A stretch of DNA of 64,000 nt from CAWBAT01 sp046331665. GTDB taxonomy: Bacteria > Acidobacteriota > Terriglobia > Versatilivoradales > Versatilivoraceae. Below, piece by piece: positions 43,483 to 52,533 of the stretch. Positions within the stretch are counted from its first letter, which is position 1. The number at the start of each line of letters is the position of its first letter. Where the stretch lies: the NCBI GenBank assembly GCA_046331665.1, contig JAXLQK010000024.1, positions 26,487-90,486 on the forward strand, in the 5' to 3' direction. Both the position numbers and the translations under genes were made by a program. Under the pieces are notes generated by a model. That model made no database searches, was not told the DNA's origin, and worked only from the letters and a program-made list of their open reading frames with translations.

Positions 43483-44049
43483 ATGAGCTCTGAGCTTTCA
43501 GGTCTAAATTGGTACGCGCTACGTGTCAAAACACAACATGAAAAAATGGTGGCTCTCGCCTTACGTCAAAAGGGGTACGAGGAATTCCTTCCGACCTATC
43601 GTCTGAAAAGACGCTGGTCTGACCGGCTGAAGGAGTTAGAGAGGCCCCTGTTCGACGGCTATGTCTTCTGTCGGTTTGAAATTCACAAACGGCTGCCAAT
43701 TCTTGTCACGCCCGGGGTGTCGCATATCGTCGGAGCCGGTAAAATTGCTGTCCCAGTGACCGACACAGAGATTGAGAATATGAAATCAATCGTTACTTCC
43801 CAGCTCCCTGTCAGCCCATGGCCATTTTTGAGAGTGGGACAAACTGTCCGGGTGAGCAGCGGTTCCTTGGAGGGCCTTGAAGGAATCTTAATTGCCAAGA
43901 AGCCGTTTCGATTGGTTGTCTCCGTCTCTCTGTTGCAGCGATCAGTAGCCGTGGAGATTGATGAAGAGTGGGTCATTCCAGTCTCTGCGGTCGTAACGAC
44001 GCCACTTCGGCGACTTCAGGGAGTTCAAACGGTGCCCAACGCTGGCTGA
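43483..44049 (+). CDS. NusG-family transcription antiterminator (RfaH/UpxY-like)
   Basis: A 188-residue NusG paralogue. The NGN domain covers residues 8-105 (WYALRVKTQHEKMVALALRQ at the start) and the KOW domain about 115-180 (LRVGQTVRVSSGSLEGLEGI). The bacterial core NusG gene normally neighbours secE and rplK; this copy instead sits at the head of a 20-kb polysaccharide locus, the location of RfaH, UpxY and LoaP. Those paralogues let RNA polymerase read through long operons. ATG at 43483 has AAAGG 6 bases upstream; the ATG two codons earlier overlaps that site. Confidence 0.88.
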   Translation: MSSELSGLNWYALRVKTQHEKMVALALRQKGYEEFLPTYRLKRRWSDRLKELERPLFDGYVFCRFEIHKRLPILVTPGVSHIVGAGKIAVPVTDTEIENMKSIVTSQLPVSPWPFLRVGQTVRVSSGSLEGLEGILIAKKPFRLVVSVSLLQRSVAVEIDEEWVIPVSAVVTTPLRRLQGVQTVPNAG

Positions 44050-44211
44050 ATGAAATTTTATTGACCGAGCCTAAACGAGCCTAAAAAGGTTACGGGAGGT
44101 ATAAGAGTCACCGGGAGATGAATGAATTGACTGTGTCCACAAGAATTCCTCTGGAATTGCCAGCCTCTATACTGCGGTCCAATCTCTTTTTCTTTCCCCG
44201 CAATAAATCTC

Positions 44212-46431
44212 ATGAATGAAAGATTCAATAGTCATAAGAGATTGCTAACGGAAGGCTCTATTCTTTCCAACCGCGCATCTCATCTGGACGCATCCTTAAT
44301 GATCTCAGAGCAGGGACGCCCATACGTTGAGGATCGGCTGGATTTGCGGCAGATCTTGAGGCGGCTCATTAAACGGAAGATGTTGATCCTTGTCATTGCT
44401 ATTGCAGTTTTTGTCCCGGCTGTCCTGTTGACGTTCATGTCGACGCCACTCTATCAATCCACCGCCCTGATCCAGATCAGTTCTGGAGGGAGTAGAGTTC
44501 TTCCCTATCGCGACCTGACTGACCCAGGCGACGGCCTGCCGAGCTACGAGAGTTTAGTTCGAACCCAGGAACAAATTCTCAAGAGCGCAACGCTAATCGA
44601 TCGTGTCGCAAAACGAATGGACGCCTCTCTGCAAAGGGGAAATATTGGGTCGGATCCATCCTCGCTTGCAGATAAGTTCCAGGTGAAAAGGATTCCCGAA
44701 AGTCAGCTTTTCGAGATTAGGTGTTTGGCCCCCAGTCCGGAGCTGGCCGCCAGGCTCGTAAATCTATTCGTAGAAGAATACATCAAGGAAGATATCGAAT
44801 CACGTCAGATTGCAAGAGAAAAGGCGAGACAGGCGCTTCATCGGGAACTCGATGGCTTAGAGAAACGTATTCAGCTCTCTGAAAGAGAGCTTGTCGAGTA
44901 TGCTCAAGTGCACAAGATCTCGAATTCTGATCCTGGCCAGCCTGATCCAATCCAGGGGAAAATAGTTCTTCTGGATCAAATGGTCATAACGGCGGAAGCG
45001 GAGCGGCTGGCTGCCAAATCTCGTTTGGAAACGATCGAGAAAGTCTCGGTGCAAGAATTTCCCGAGAAACTAATGACCTCCGTAATTCAAGAGCTCACCA
45101 CGAAGCTCCTGGGGTTGGAACACGATCTAACGGCAATGCGTGCCGAATTTGGAGAAAATTGGCCGGCCTTGATTCAGAAACGTAATGAAATTGCTCTGGT
45201 CCGGGATCAGCTGAAGAGAGAGAAACTCGCGGTCCTCTCTCAGTCACGACAACAGGCGTTGCTGGATCTAAATGCCGTGGAAAGTCGTTATCGGATGATG
45301 CAGGCCTCGCGGGCGGAGCAACAGCAACTTCAAGACCAAGTACAACAAGCCTCAATTCAATACAATATCTTGCGTCGTGAAGCGGAGACGAACCGCAAGC
45401 TCTATGAAGCGTTGCTGGAACGGTTTAAGCAGAGTGGGGTAGTGGCAGGATTCGAGTCTGGGAATATCCAAGTCATTGAGCCCGGCAGGCCTAATAGCCG
45501 TGTGGCCAGCCCGAAAATTCTCTGGAACCTCACCCTTGCCTCATTTCTGGCGTTGGCATTAGGAGTATGTGTGGCTTTTCTGGCCGACTTTTGGGACAGC
45601 TCGGTGGTCACCGTGGAAGAGGCCGAGCAACTCATCTCCCTTCCGAGTCTGGGCTGTGTTCCTCTTATGAGAACTTATGACCCACGGCATCTTCCGGCTA
45701 ATGGTCATACCACGAGGGTGGCCAGGCCCAATTCTAGCTGGCTTCTTGCAGGCCGCTCATTGAGCCCGTTTCGAAATGGCCAACCCATGGAAATCGTGGA
45801 AGAACAGATTCGAAATATTTGTGCTTCCATTTTGCTTTCCCGGTCCGAAAATCCCCCTCAAGTCATCGCCTTCACGTCAGCAGTTCCAATGGAAGGAAAG
45901 ACCACTCTGGTAAGCCGGGTAGGAAAGGCCTTCGCAGAGAATGGTGCGAGAACACTTCTCGTTGAAGCCGATCTGCGAAAACCGGATTTGGCCAAGATTT
46001 TTGGAGCCGGTGGCGAGGCTGGCCTCAGTCTCTATCTAGCAGGTCACGTGTCCCCGCTCCCCAGGATTAATTCAACAAACCATCCCAATTTGTACGTCGT
46101 TGCGGCCGGACCGAAAGCTCCAAATCCAGGCGCTCTTGTGAACTCTGAACGAATGGGCTACTTCTTAAGTAAAGCGGCGTCTTCTTTTCAGTTTGTATTG
46201 CTGGATTGTCCTCCTCTCCTGGCGTTTGCTGATTCGCGAATCTTGTGTTCCAGAGCCGAAGGTACGGTGTTAGTAGTGCGCAGCGGGTCCGCTCCCGGCA
46301 AAATTGTTCGGCGTGCCCGAGCCATTCTGGCCGACTCCGGTGCAAACATTCTCGGCCTGGTTTTAAATGGTGCTGATCCGGATGATGTCGGAGCAGGATA
46401 CTACGGCTATTACCGTAAACCTTCAGGATGA
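44212..46431 (+). CDS. Wzz/BY-kinase fusion (polysaccharide co-polymerase with tyrosine autokinase)
   Basis: A 739-residue inner-membrane protein. A Wzz domain begins at LRQILRRLIKRKMLILVIAIAV (TM 1 near residues 56-76). A long coiled coil with many Gln and Glu residues spans about 190-415, and TM 2 lies near 440-460. The cytoplasmic kinase follows: Walker A SAVPMEGKTTLVSRVG, Walker A' LLVEADLRKPDLAKIFG and Walker B FVLLDCPPLLAFAD. The short tail has a Tyr cluster (GYYGYYRKPSG), the usual autophosphorylation site. Such proteins control chain length in Wzx/Wzy-type polysaccharide export. It is followed closely by biosynthetic genes. Confidence 0.92.
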   Translation: MNERFNSHKRLLTEGSILSNRASHLDASLMISEQGRPYVEDRLDLRQILRRLIKRKMLILVIAIAVFVPAVLLTFMSTPLYQSTALIQISSGGSRVLPYRDLTDPGDGLPSYESLVRTQEQILKSATLIDRVAKRMDASLQRGNIGSDPSSLADKFQVKRIPESQLFEIRCLAPSPELAARLVNLFVEEYIKEDIESRQIAREKARQALHRELDGLEKRIQLSERELVEYAQVHKISNSDPGQPDPIQGKIVLLDQMVITAEAERLAAKSRLETIEKVSVQEFPEKLMTSVIQELTTKLLGLEHDLTAMRAEFGENWPALIQKRNEIALVRDQLKREKLAVLSQSRQQALLDLNAVESRYRMMQASRAEQQQLQDQVQQASIQYNILRREAETNRKLYEALLERFKQSGVVAGFESGNIQVIEPGRPNSRVASPKILWNLTLASFLALALGVCVAFLADFWDSSVVTVEEAEQLISLPSLGCVPLMRTYDPRHLPANGHTTRVARPNSSWLLAGRSLSPFRNGQPMEIVEEQIRNICASILLSRSENPPQVIAFTSAVPMEGKTTLVSRVGKAFAENGARTLLVEADLRKPDLAKIFGAGGEAGLSLYLAGHVSPLPRINSTNHPNLYVVAAGPKAPNPGALVNSERMGYFLSKAASSFQFVLLDCPPLLAFADSRILCSRAEGTVLVVRSGSAPGKIVRRARAILADSGANILGLVLNGADPDDVGAGYYGYYRKPSG

Positions 46432-46483
46432 TTGTCAGTAGTGTTTAGTAGCAGCCATTTGTCGACCACTACTTCATCACTCC

Positions 46484-47224
46484 TTGGCTTTCCATTTTCT
46501 CTCACAGATTAATTTGTACTTGCGACGCCAAGCGTCGAGCCCCTCCCGGTATTTCGTGGAGCAACTGGTACTCGAGACCTTGGGTTGGGTGCCCACCCTA
46601 TTGGGAATCGTGCTGAGAGCCTTGGCTTATCGTTTGATTCTGAAAATGCCCGGTCTGGCAGCAGTAGAAAAGGGAGTCCGAATTCGATTTGGAAAGAATA
46701 TCACCTTGGAACATGGCGCCTATATCGACGAAGGTGTCTACCTCCATGCTTGTGACAATGGAATTCACATCGGGAAGAATACTTTTGTGATGCACGGATC
46801 AGTGCTGCATGTTTACAACTTTCGCAGCATTCCTCATTCGGGAATTTGGATAGGAAACGATAGTTTGATCGGGGAATACAACGTGATACGGGGTCAGGGC
46901 GGGGTGAGGGTCGGAGATCGGGTTTACACCTCACCCATGGTGCAGTTTATGGCGGTGAACCATCTCTTCGACGACCGGATGCGCCCCTTTGTCGAACAAG
47001 GGATCACTGCTGAAGGGATCGTGGTGCAAGACGACGTGTGGATTGGGTCCGGTGCGATTGTCATGGACGGAGTCACCATTGGAAAAGGAGCGGTCGTAGC
47101 CGCGGGCTCCGTCGTGACTCGTGATGTTCCTCCCCATACCCTTGTCGCCGGGGCCCCCGCTCGGTGTGTGAGAGAAATTGGATCGTCTTTCAGAGAACGA
47201 GAACCTTTGCCAATCTATTTTTAG
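46484..47224 (+). CDS. Hexapeptide-repeat acyltransferase
   Basis: About 246 residues. The start is uncertain (TTG at 46484; no ATG before residue 55). The region from about residue 65 onward is a left-handed beta helix with hexapeptide repeats (VRIRFGKNITLEHGAYIDEGV, then IVVQDDVWIGSGAIVMDGV, TIGKGAVVAAGSVVTRDVPP) and the family ending VAGAPARCVREIG. The His in VNHLFDD is a candidate catalytic residue. Such enzymes add acetyl groups to sugars. The gene sits inside the polysaccharide locus. Confidence 0.88.
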   Translation: MAFHFLSQINLYLRRQASSPSRYFVEQLVLETLGWVPTLLGIVLRALAYRLILKMPGLAAVEKGVRIRFGKNITLEHGAYIDEGVYLHACDNGIHIGKNTFVMHGSVLHVYNFRSIPHSGIWIGNDSLIGEYNVIRGQGGVRVGDRVYTSPMVQFMAVNHLFDDRMRPFVEQGITAEGIVVQDDVWIGSGAIVMDGVTIGKGAVVAAGSVVTRDVPPHTLVAGAPARCVREIGSSFREREPLPIYF

Positions 47225-47234
47225 GAGATGGCTC

Positions 47235-48554
47235 ATGAAAAAAAGCTCTCCGAAGTATTTGTCCCAGACTTCGATTGCCGAAACACCACAGTCAATTATT
47301 CTTTCCGTGGTGATTCCAGCCTTGAACGAGCAAGATGGAATTGAAGAGATCCTGCAGAGGATTCTGGCAACCAAGGAGGCGCTTAGCTCGGTTGGAATCA
47401 CCGGGCTGGAAGTCCTCGTTGTCGATGATGGTTCCACAGACCGTACGCCGGAAGTCGTGGAATCCATTCCCGGAGTCCGCCTGGTCAGGCATCAACGGAA
47501 TCGAGGGTACGGAGCCGCGATTAAGACTGGATTCACTCGAGCGACGGGAGACCTCCTCGCCTTTTTGGACGCAGACTGCACTTATCCCCCGGAATGTATC
47601 GTGACCTTGTGTGAAACGGCGATCCAAAGGAATGCGGACATTGTCGTAGGATCGCGCCGCTCGGGTGCTGAGAGCAGGATGCCGCCCGTTCGACGTCTTG
47701 GAAATTGCATTTGGTCCTCATTGTTGAGCGTGTTGGGAGATGCCAAAGTGGAGGATCCTGCAAGTGGAATGAGGGTCTTGTGGCGGCAAAGTCTCCAGAG
47801 ACTCTACCCCTTGCCCGATGGGCTCAATTTCACGCCAGTCATGAGTACGCGGGCGCTCCATGAAGGGCTGCGCGTGGTGGAAGTCCCGATCCCTTATCAC
47901 GAGCGCGCCGGGCGTTCCAAATTAAGTGTTATGCGTGATGGAATGCGATTTCTTAGAACGATCCTCTGGACTGTGTTTCAGTATAACCCTGCCAGAATCA
48001 TGGAACTTGTGGGGTTTGGATCACTTACCGCCGCCGGAATCATTGGCGCAATATTGATCATTGCCCGCCTGCAGGGAGTCACAGAGTTGCATGCCGGCGG
48101 GGTGTTTGCTGTTTACTCAAGTCTTATTCTTGCTGTTGCCGGCGTCAGTATTTTTGCCCTCGGCATTTCATTTAACTACCTGGTGGCATTGTTTTATCGC
48201 CAGCCGATCCGTCAGGTGAACTTCCTTGGCAAGATTCTGGGCTCTTCCCCTGAAAGGCATTTTGGATGGACAGGCCTCGTGCTTGGAACTGCGGGTATCA
48301 CTCTAGCAGGAGCCAGCCTGATTCTTGGTCTGAATGGATGGCAGCCCGTGCGAATTTGGTTTTGGCTGTTGGGCAGTGCACTCTTCCTCCTGGTTGGAAT
48401 ACAGTTGGCTCTCTTTTGGATTTTGATTCGGGTCCTCGATGCTCTCATCGAGCGGGATGACCGTATCGGGGAGGATCTTAACGGGGCAGAGGCCATGGTT
48501 TCCAAAGTCGCAACCGGATCCCGGGCTCTCGCCAGTGGATCGGGCGTGGGCTAG
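47235..48554 (+). CDS. Family 2 glycosyltransferase with C-terminal membrane domain (DPM1/DPG synthase-like)
   Basis: About 439 residues from ATG 47235 (GGAGA upstream). The GT2 domain has SVVIPALNEQDGIEEIL, VLVVDDGSTDRTPEV, RNRGYGAAIKTGF and the DxD motif LAFLDADCTYPP. Two or three membrane pairs follow (about residues 260-300, 345-400). Dolichyl- or undecaprenyl-phosphate sugar synthases share this arrangement; they load sugars on a lipid carrier for transfer outside the cytoplasm. The membrane-bound C-terminus resembles the GtrB type. It overlaps nothing and lies 10 bp after the acyltransferase stop. Confidence 0.87.
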   Translation: MKKSSPKYLSQTSIAETPQSIILSVVIPALNEQDGIEEILQRILATKEALSSVGITGLEVLVVDDGSTDRTPEVVESIPGVRLVRHQRNRGYGAAIKTGFTRATGDLLAFLDADCTYPPECIVTLCETAIQRNADIVVGSRRSGAESRMPPVRRLGNCIWSSLLSVLGDAKVEDPASGMRVLWRQSLQRLYPLPDGLNFTPVMSTRALHEGLRVVEVPIPYHERAGRSKLSVMRDGMRFLRTILWTVFQYNPARIMELVGFGSLTAAGIIGAILIIARLQGVTELHAGGVFAVYSSLILAVAGVSIFALGISFNYLVALFYRQPIRQVNFLGKILGSSPERHFGWTGLVLGTAGITLAGASLILGLNGWQPVRIWFWLLGSALFLLVGIQLALFWILIRVLDALIERDDRIGEDLNGAEAMVSKVATGSRALASGSGVG

Positions 48555-48586
48555 GAGAATATGAACCCAAAGTCAGGAATTGAAAA

Positions 48587-50209
48587 ATGAACGATAACTT
48601 AGGAGCAAGGCCCATCAGGCCTTTGAGGCCACCGGCCTTTCCCGACGCAGGAGAGGCTGTTCGCAGTATCCCGCAGAGTAGATCTGCCGAGGCCGTCGAT
48701 ATTTTGCTTGTGAACCCGCCCTCCCCGGATGGAGGCATTTGGATTCGAACCCAACATCGTGTAGGCCGTCGCAGCCGGGAAGAGATGATTTGGCCTCAGT
48801 GCTCTCTGGCTCAATTGGCCGCTTTGCTTGATTCCAGCTATTCGGTTTCGATTGTTGATGCAATTGCCGAGAGGATGAGCTGGCCGGAATTTGAGGCATT
48901 GCTGAGAAAAAAAGCTCCCAGGTTTTATCTCACTCAAGCCACCGCTCCGACCCTGACGAACGATATGTATGGGGTTATGCTTGCGAAAAGCATTGGGGCC
49001 AAGACGGCAGCCTTTGGGACCCATGTGACCCCCATGCCTTTTGAAACCATGCGAGATTATCCCAGCCTGGATTTCGTTCTTCGTGGAGAGCCTGAGCTCA
49101 CCTTCCGAGAGTTGGTCGATATGTGTGAGGGGCGAGTCCATGAACGACCAGACTGGCTGAAATCCCTTTTCCAATGTTCTGAGCCAACGTCAGGGGCTGC
49201 CCCCATTGGCGAGGCGGAAGGCGTCAACTTGTCCCGAATCAAGGGGCTGGTATGGAGGGACCGAGGAGAAATCAGGAAGAATGCCGACCGACCTTTTATT
49301 CCCAATCTCGACGATTTGCCCCAACCTCGATACGACCTACTTCCCCTCGATCGCTACCGAATGCCCCTGATGAAGGGCCCTTTCTGTTTCATCCTGACTA
49401 GTCGTGGGTGTCCCGCGGGTTGTAAGTACTGCATCAAGCACGTCTCCTATCAGTGGTCTGTTCGTTTACTCTCGCCCGAACGAATCCTGCAGGAGATCAA
49501 GACACTTTATGGATTGGGTATCCGCAATATCCACATGTATGCGGATCTATTTACAGTTAATCGCGATCAGGTGATGACTCTCTGTAATTTGATTCTTGAG
49601 GAAAAATTGCCGATCAAGTGGACCTGCAATAGTCGTGTCGATTATGTGGATGAAGCAATGCTGACCTTAATGGGTCGAGCCGGGTGCTGGATGATTTCCT
49701 GGGGGATAGAAAGCGGGAATGAAGCCATTTTGAAAAAAGCGGCCAAGGGGGCGAATCCCAAGAAGGCGTACCACGCCCTAAGCTGTGCAAGAAGGGCCGG
49801 AATCAAAAATTGGGGTTACTTTATCATCGGTCTTCCCGGCGAGACCGTGGAGACCATTCGCGAGACGATTGATCTCGCCAAGAGCTTACCATTGGAATTG
49901 GCCCTATTTCACGTGGCGGCTCCTTACCCCGGGACGCCCTTCTTCTTTGAGGTTGTTGAAAAAGGCTGGTTTAGAGAGGGAACTCAATGGGAGCAAGTGG
50001 ATATGGATAAGGGGACTGTCCTTCAATACGACAATCTTTCTGCAGAAGACCTTCTTTACTGGCAGCGACGTGCCTTTCGCGAGTGGGCCTTCCGCCTGGG
50101 GCCAGCTACAACCTATTTGAAAATGCTATTGAGTGACCTCCGGACATTCAAACATGCCGTTCGAGTGGGCCTGGAACACGTCGGATGGATGTTTGGCCAA
50201 TCTTCATAA
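48587..50209 (+). CDS. B12-binding-domain radical SAM protein
   Basis: A 540-residue radical SAM protein. The N-terminal ~200 residues form a cobalamin-binding-like domain (VDILLVNPPSPDGGIWIRTQ, EMIWPQCSLAQLAALL, PSLDFVLRGEPELTFRELVD). The 4Fe-4S motif is CPAGCKYC at about residue 280, followed by GIRNIHMYADLFTVNRDQ and SWGIESGNEAILKKAAKG, as in the BchE/Mg-protoporphyrin cyclase type. Members modify lipids, sugars or antibiotics by methylation or ring formation. Its place in the polysaccharide locus suggests methylation or another radical change of a sugar or lipid carrier. There is a 32-bp gap to the GT2 gene upstream. Confidence 0.87.
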   Translation: MNDNLGARPIRPLRPPAFPDAGEAVRSIPQSRSAEAVDILLVNPPSPDGGIWIRTQHRVGRRSREEMIWPQCSLAQLAALLDSSYSVSIVDAIAERMSWPEFEALLRKKAPRFYLTQATAPTLTNDMYGVMLAKSIGAKTAAFGTHVTPMPFETMRDYPSLDFVLRGEPELTFRELVDMCEGRVHERPDWLKSLFQCSEPTSGAAPIGEAEGVNLSRIKGLVWRDRGEIRKNADRPFIPNLDDLPQPRYDLLPLDRYRMPLMKGPFCFILTSRGCPAGCKYCIKHVSYQWSVRLLSPERILQEIKTLYGLGIRNIHMYADLFTVNRDQVMTLCNLILEEKLPIKWTCNSRVDYVDEAMLTLMGRAGCWMISWGIESGNEAILKKAAKGANPKKAYHALSCARRAGIKNWGYFIIGLPGETVETIRETIDLAKSLPLELALFHVAAPYPGTPFFFEVVEKGWFREGTQWEQVDMDKGTVLQYDNLSAEDLLYWQRRAFREWAFRLGPATTYLKMLLSDLRTFKHAVRVGLEHVGWMFGQSS

Positions 50210-50215
50210 ATCTTT

Positions 50216-51549
50216 ATGACCTTCGAAACCTACGAGAGTTTACTGTTTCTCGTAATTTTGATCATTGGAGGCCTCGGGGGAATCGCCCTCCAGATGAGAA
50301 ACCGCCTCTTAGGGTTTGGGCTCTTGATTGCAGTCGCGGTCATCCTTCCCTTTGAGTTCCAGAGTCCATGGGGAACGGTACTCAGTCTTCCGTTTTTATT
50401 GCCGCATTTCTCTGTGCCAGTTGGGCGACAACCATTCTCTTTGGGAAGGCGGCACGGGCCTTGGATCCGTCGCCGGCCGTGGTTGCATCCCTCGTCTTTG
50501 CGGCGGTCGTTCTGGTGGCATTCGTGGCGGGCCAATACCCTTGGTTCCCTGCCAGTCCTGCTCCACTGGGCGCCCAAATTGCAGGGTTGGGACTATTCCT
50601 CTTTTCGATTGGACTTTTCTTGGCAGTCGGACACCAAATAAAGAGTCTGGACCAGCTACGCGGAATAACCTGGCTGTTTCTGAGTACAGGAGCCGTTATT
50701 TCCATCACAAGCGCTTTGATTCCTGAAGGAACCTGGGTTCAATGGGGAAGAATTCAATCAACCGTCGGGAGTACTCTTTTGGACTTGGTTTGTGGCCATC
50801 AGTTTCAGCCAAGCGCTTCTGAATCGACGATTGTCTCCATCAGCAAGATTTTTCTTGTACGGGCTAACGGTGATATCTCTCTACCGGTGTCTCTTCCAAT
50901 CCTTCTCATGGGTCTCCGGTTGGCTCCCGCCAATTTTGGCGGTGAGTATTATCCTTTTTTTCCGTCTCCCCAGACTGGCAACCGGGTTACTACTTTTAGC
51001 CCTTTCCCTGGGAGCCTACCTTGCAATTGGTTTGTGGGACATGCTGATGGTGCATGAACAGTATAGCTATCTCACAAGACTCGAAGCCGGGCGTGTCCTC
51101 TGGCAAATCATAGAACGAAGCCCCATCATCGGTTCGGGGCCGGCTAATTACTATCATTACACTCCCCTGTTCCCAATCCTTGGCTGGTATGTCCATTTCA
51201 ATTCACACAATAATTACGCCGATTTGCTAGCCCAGACCGGAGGGCTTGGATTGCTGGCCTTTTTATGGTTTGCCTATGAAATGTTTCGTATGGCTTTTCG
51301 AATCCGGCTCAAAATGCCCGAGGGCTTTGCTCGGGCTTACGTGACCGGGGCGCTCGGAGGTCTTGCAGCGACACTGGTTTCGGGTTCCTTGGCGATTGGA
51401 TTATTCCCTTCTATTACAACATTGGAATCTCCGGATTTCGTTCCAGCTTACTCTGCTGGGTAATGTTGGGGGGAGTTCTTGCCCTGAAGCGGATGGCCAG
51501 CGTTCGTCCAGCGGCAAAGTATCCGTCTTCTTCCATGGCTATTCCTTAA
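50216..51549 (+). CDS. O-antigen ligase/Wzy-like polymerase, frameshifted
   Basis: The reading must be stitched from three frames: 50216 to about 50395, then the frame holding SVFIAAFLCASWATTILFGK to about 50790, then the frame from 50792, and finally the frame ending at 51549. About 10-12 hydrophobic helices emerge. The Wzy_C signature is visible as SPIIGSGPANYYHYTPLF, with HFNSHNNYADLLAQTGGLGL following. The last break resolves to one missing C near 51408, restoring YYNIGISGFR. Such proteins polymerise or ligate polysaccharide units at the periplasmic face. It follows the radical SAM gene by 6 bp. Confidence 0.75.
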
Positions 51550-51608
51550 ATGCCACTACTCCTTGGCAGTGTCGCGAGTGAAAAGGCATATCCCATAAAG
51601 CAAAAGGC

Positions 51609-52526
51609 ATGATCAAAATCTCCGTGGTCATTGTTAGCTGGAATACTTGCCATTTCCTTCGCAATTGCCTGGTATCGGCACTCCTTGCATGTCGGCGATT
51701 GGGACAAGAAACAGAAATGATCGTGGTTGACAATGCATCCAGCGATGGCAGCGTACCGATGGTCACAAGAGAGTTTCCTGAAGTTAGGATTATTGTTAAC
51801 AGTACGAACGAGGGATTTGCATCAGCGACAAACCAGGGGATTCTGTGTAGCGTTGGCCAGTATGTCCTGCTCTTGAATCCTGATACCCGACCTTTTGAGT
51901 CTTCGCTTCAGGTCCTGGTGGAATTCTTGGACAGCCACCCAGAGGCAGGTGCTGCCGGTCCACTGTTACTGGGACGGAGTGGAGACGTTCAGCCTTCCTA
52001 TTCCCGATTCCCGACGCTTTTAAGAGAACTTTGGAGCCTCTTTCATCTTGAACGATTCACCCGGCCCTCGCCCACGAGGATGGGTGATTTGCATCAACCT
52101 AGGCAGGTGGAGGCCATTGGAGGCGCATGTTTGCTTGTCAGGCGGACTGTGCTTGAAGAGATTGGCCTGCTGGATGAGCGGTTCTTTATCTACTCCGAAG
52201 AAATTGATTTCTGCCGACGCATGTTTGATGCGGGGTGGAGGATCTATTGGATTCCTCAGGCGGTCGTCACCCATTACGGGGGGGAAAGTACCCGTCAAGT
52301 TGGGACTCAAATGTTTTTGGAGCTTTATCGGAGCAAGATTCAGTATTTCAGAAAACATTTTGGGTTTGGCGGTGCGTCTGCTTACAAGGTCCTGCTTTTG
52401 TTTGCCTCGATCGCACGTCTCGTTGCCTCCTCCATTCTGACTGTGACGCAGCCTTCACAACGGGCACAGGTCATGTTGCTGGCGAGGAACTATGGTGCGT
52501 TGTTGAGAAAGCTTTGTTTTTTATAG
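51609..52526 (+). CDS. Family 2 glycosyltransferase (rhamnosyltransferase-like)
   Basis: A 305-residue cytoplasmic-face enzyme. GT2 motifs are SVVIVSWNTCHFLRNCL, IVVDNASSDGSV, TNEGFASATNQGI and LLLNPDTRPF (DxD as NPDT), then GGACLLVRRTVLEEIGLLDE with DERFFIYSEEIDFCRR, the ED-type catalytic region. Closest recognisable types are dTDP-rhamnosyl transferases of the WcaA/RfbF group. It sits 59 bp after the ligase-like gene and 7 bp before the next glycosyltransferase. Confidence 0.9.
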   Translation: MIKISVVIVSWNTCHFLRNCLVSALLACRRLGQETEMIVVDNASSDGSVPMVTREFPEVRIIVNSTNEGFASATNQGILCSVGQYVLLLNPDTRPFESSLQVLVEFLDSHPEAGAAGPLLLGRSGDVQPSYSRFPTLLRELWSLFHLERFTRPSPTRMGDLHQPRQVEAIGGACLLVRRTVLEEIGLLDERFFIYSEEIDFCRRMFDAGWRIYWIPQAVVTHYGGESTRQVGTQMFLELYRSKIQYFRKHFGFGGASAYKVLLLFASIARLVASSILTVTQPSQRAQVMLLARNYGALLRKLCFL

Positions 52527-52533
52527 AAAGTTA

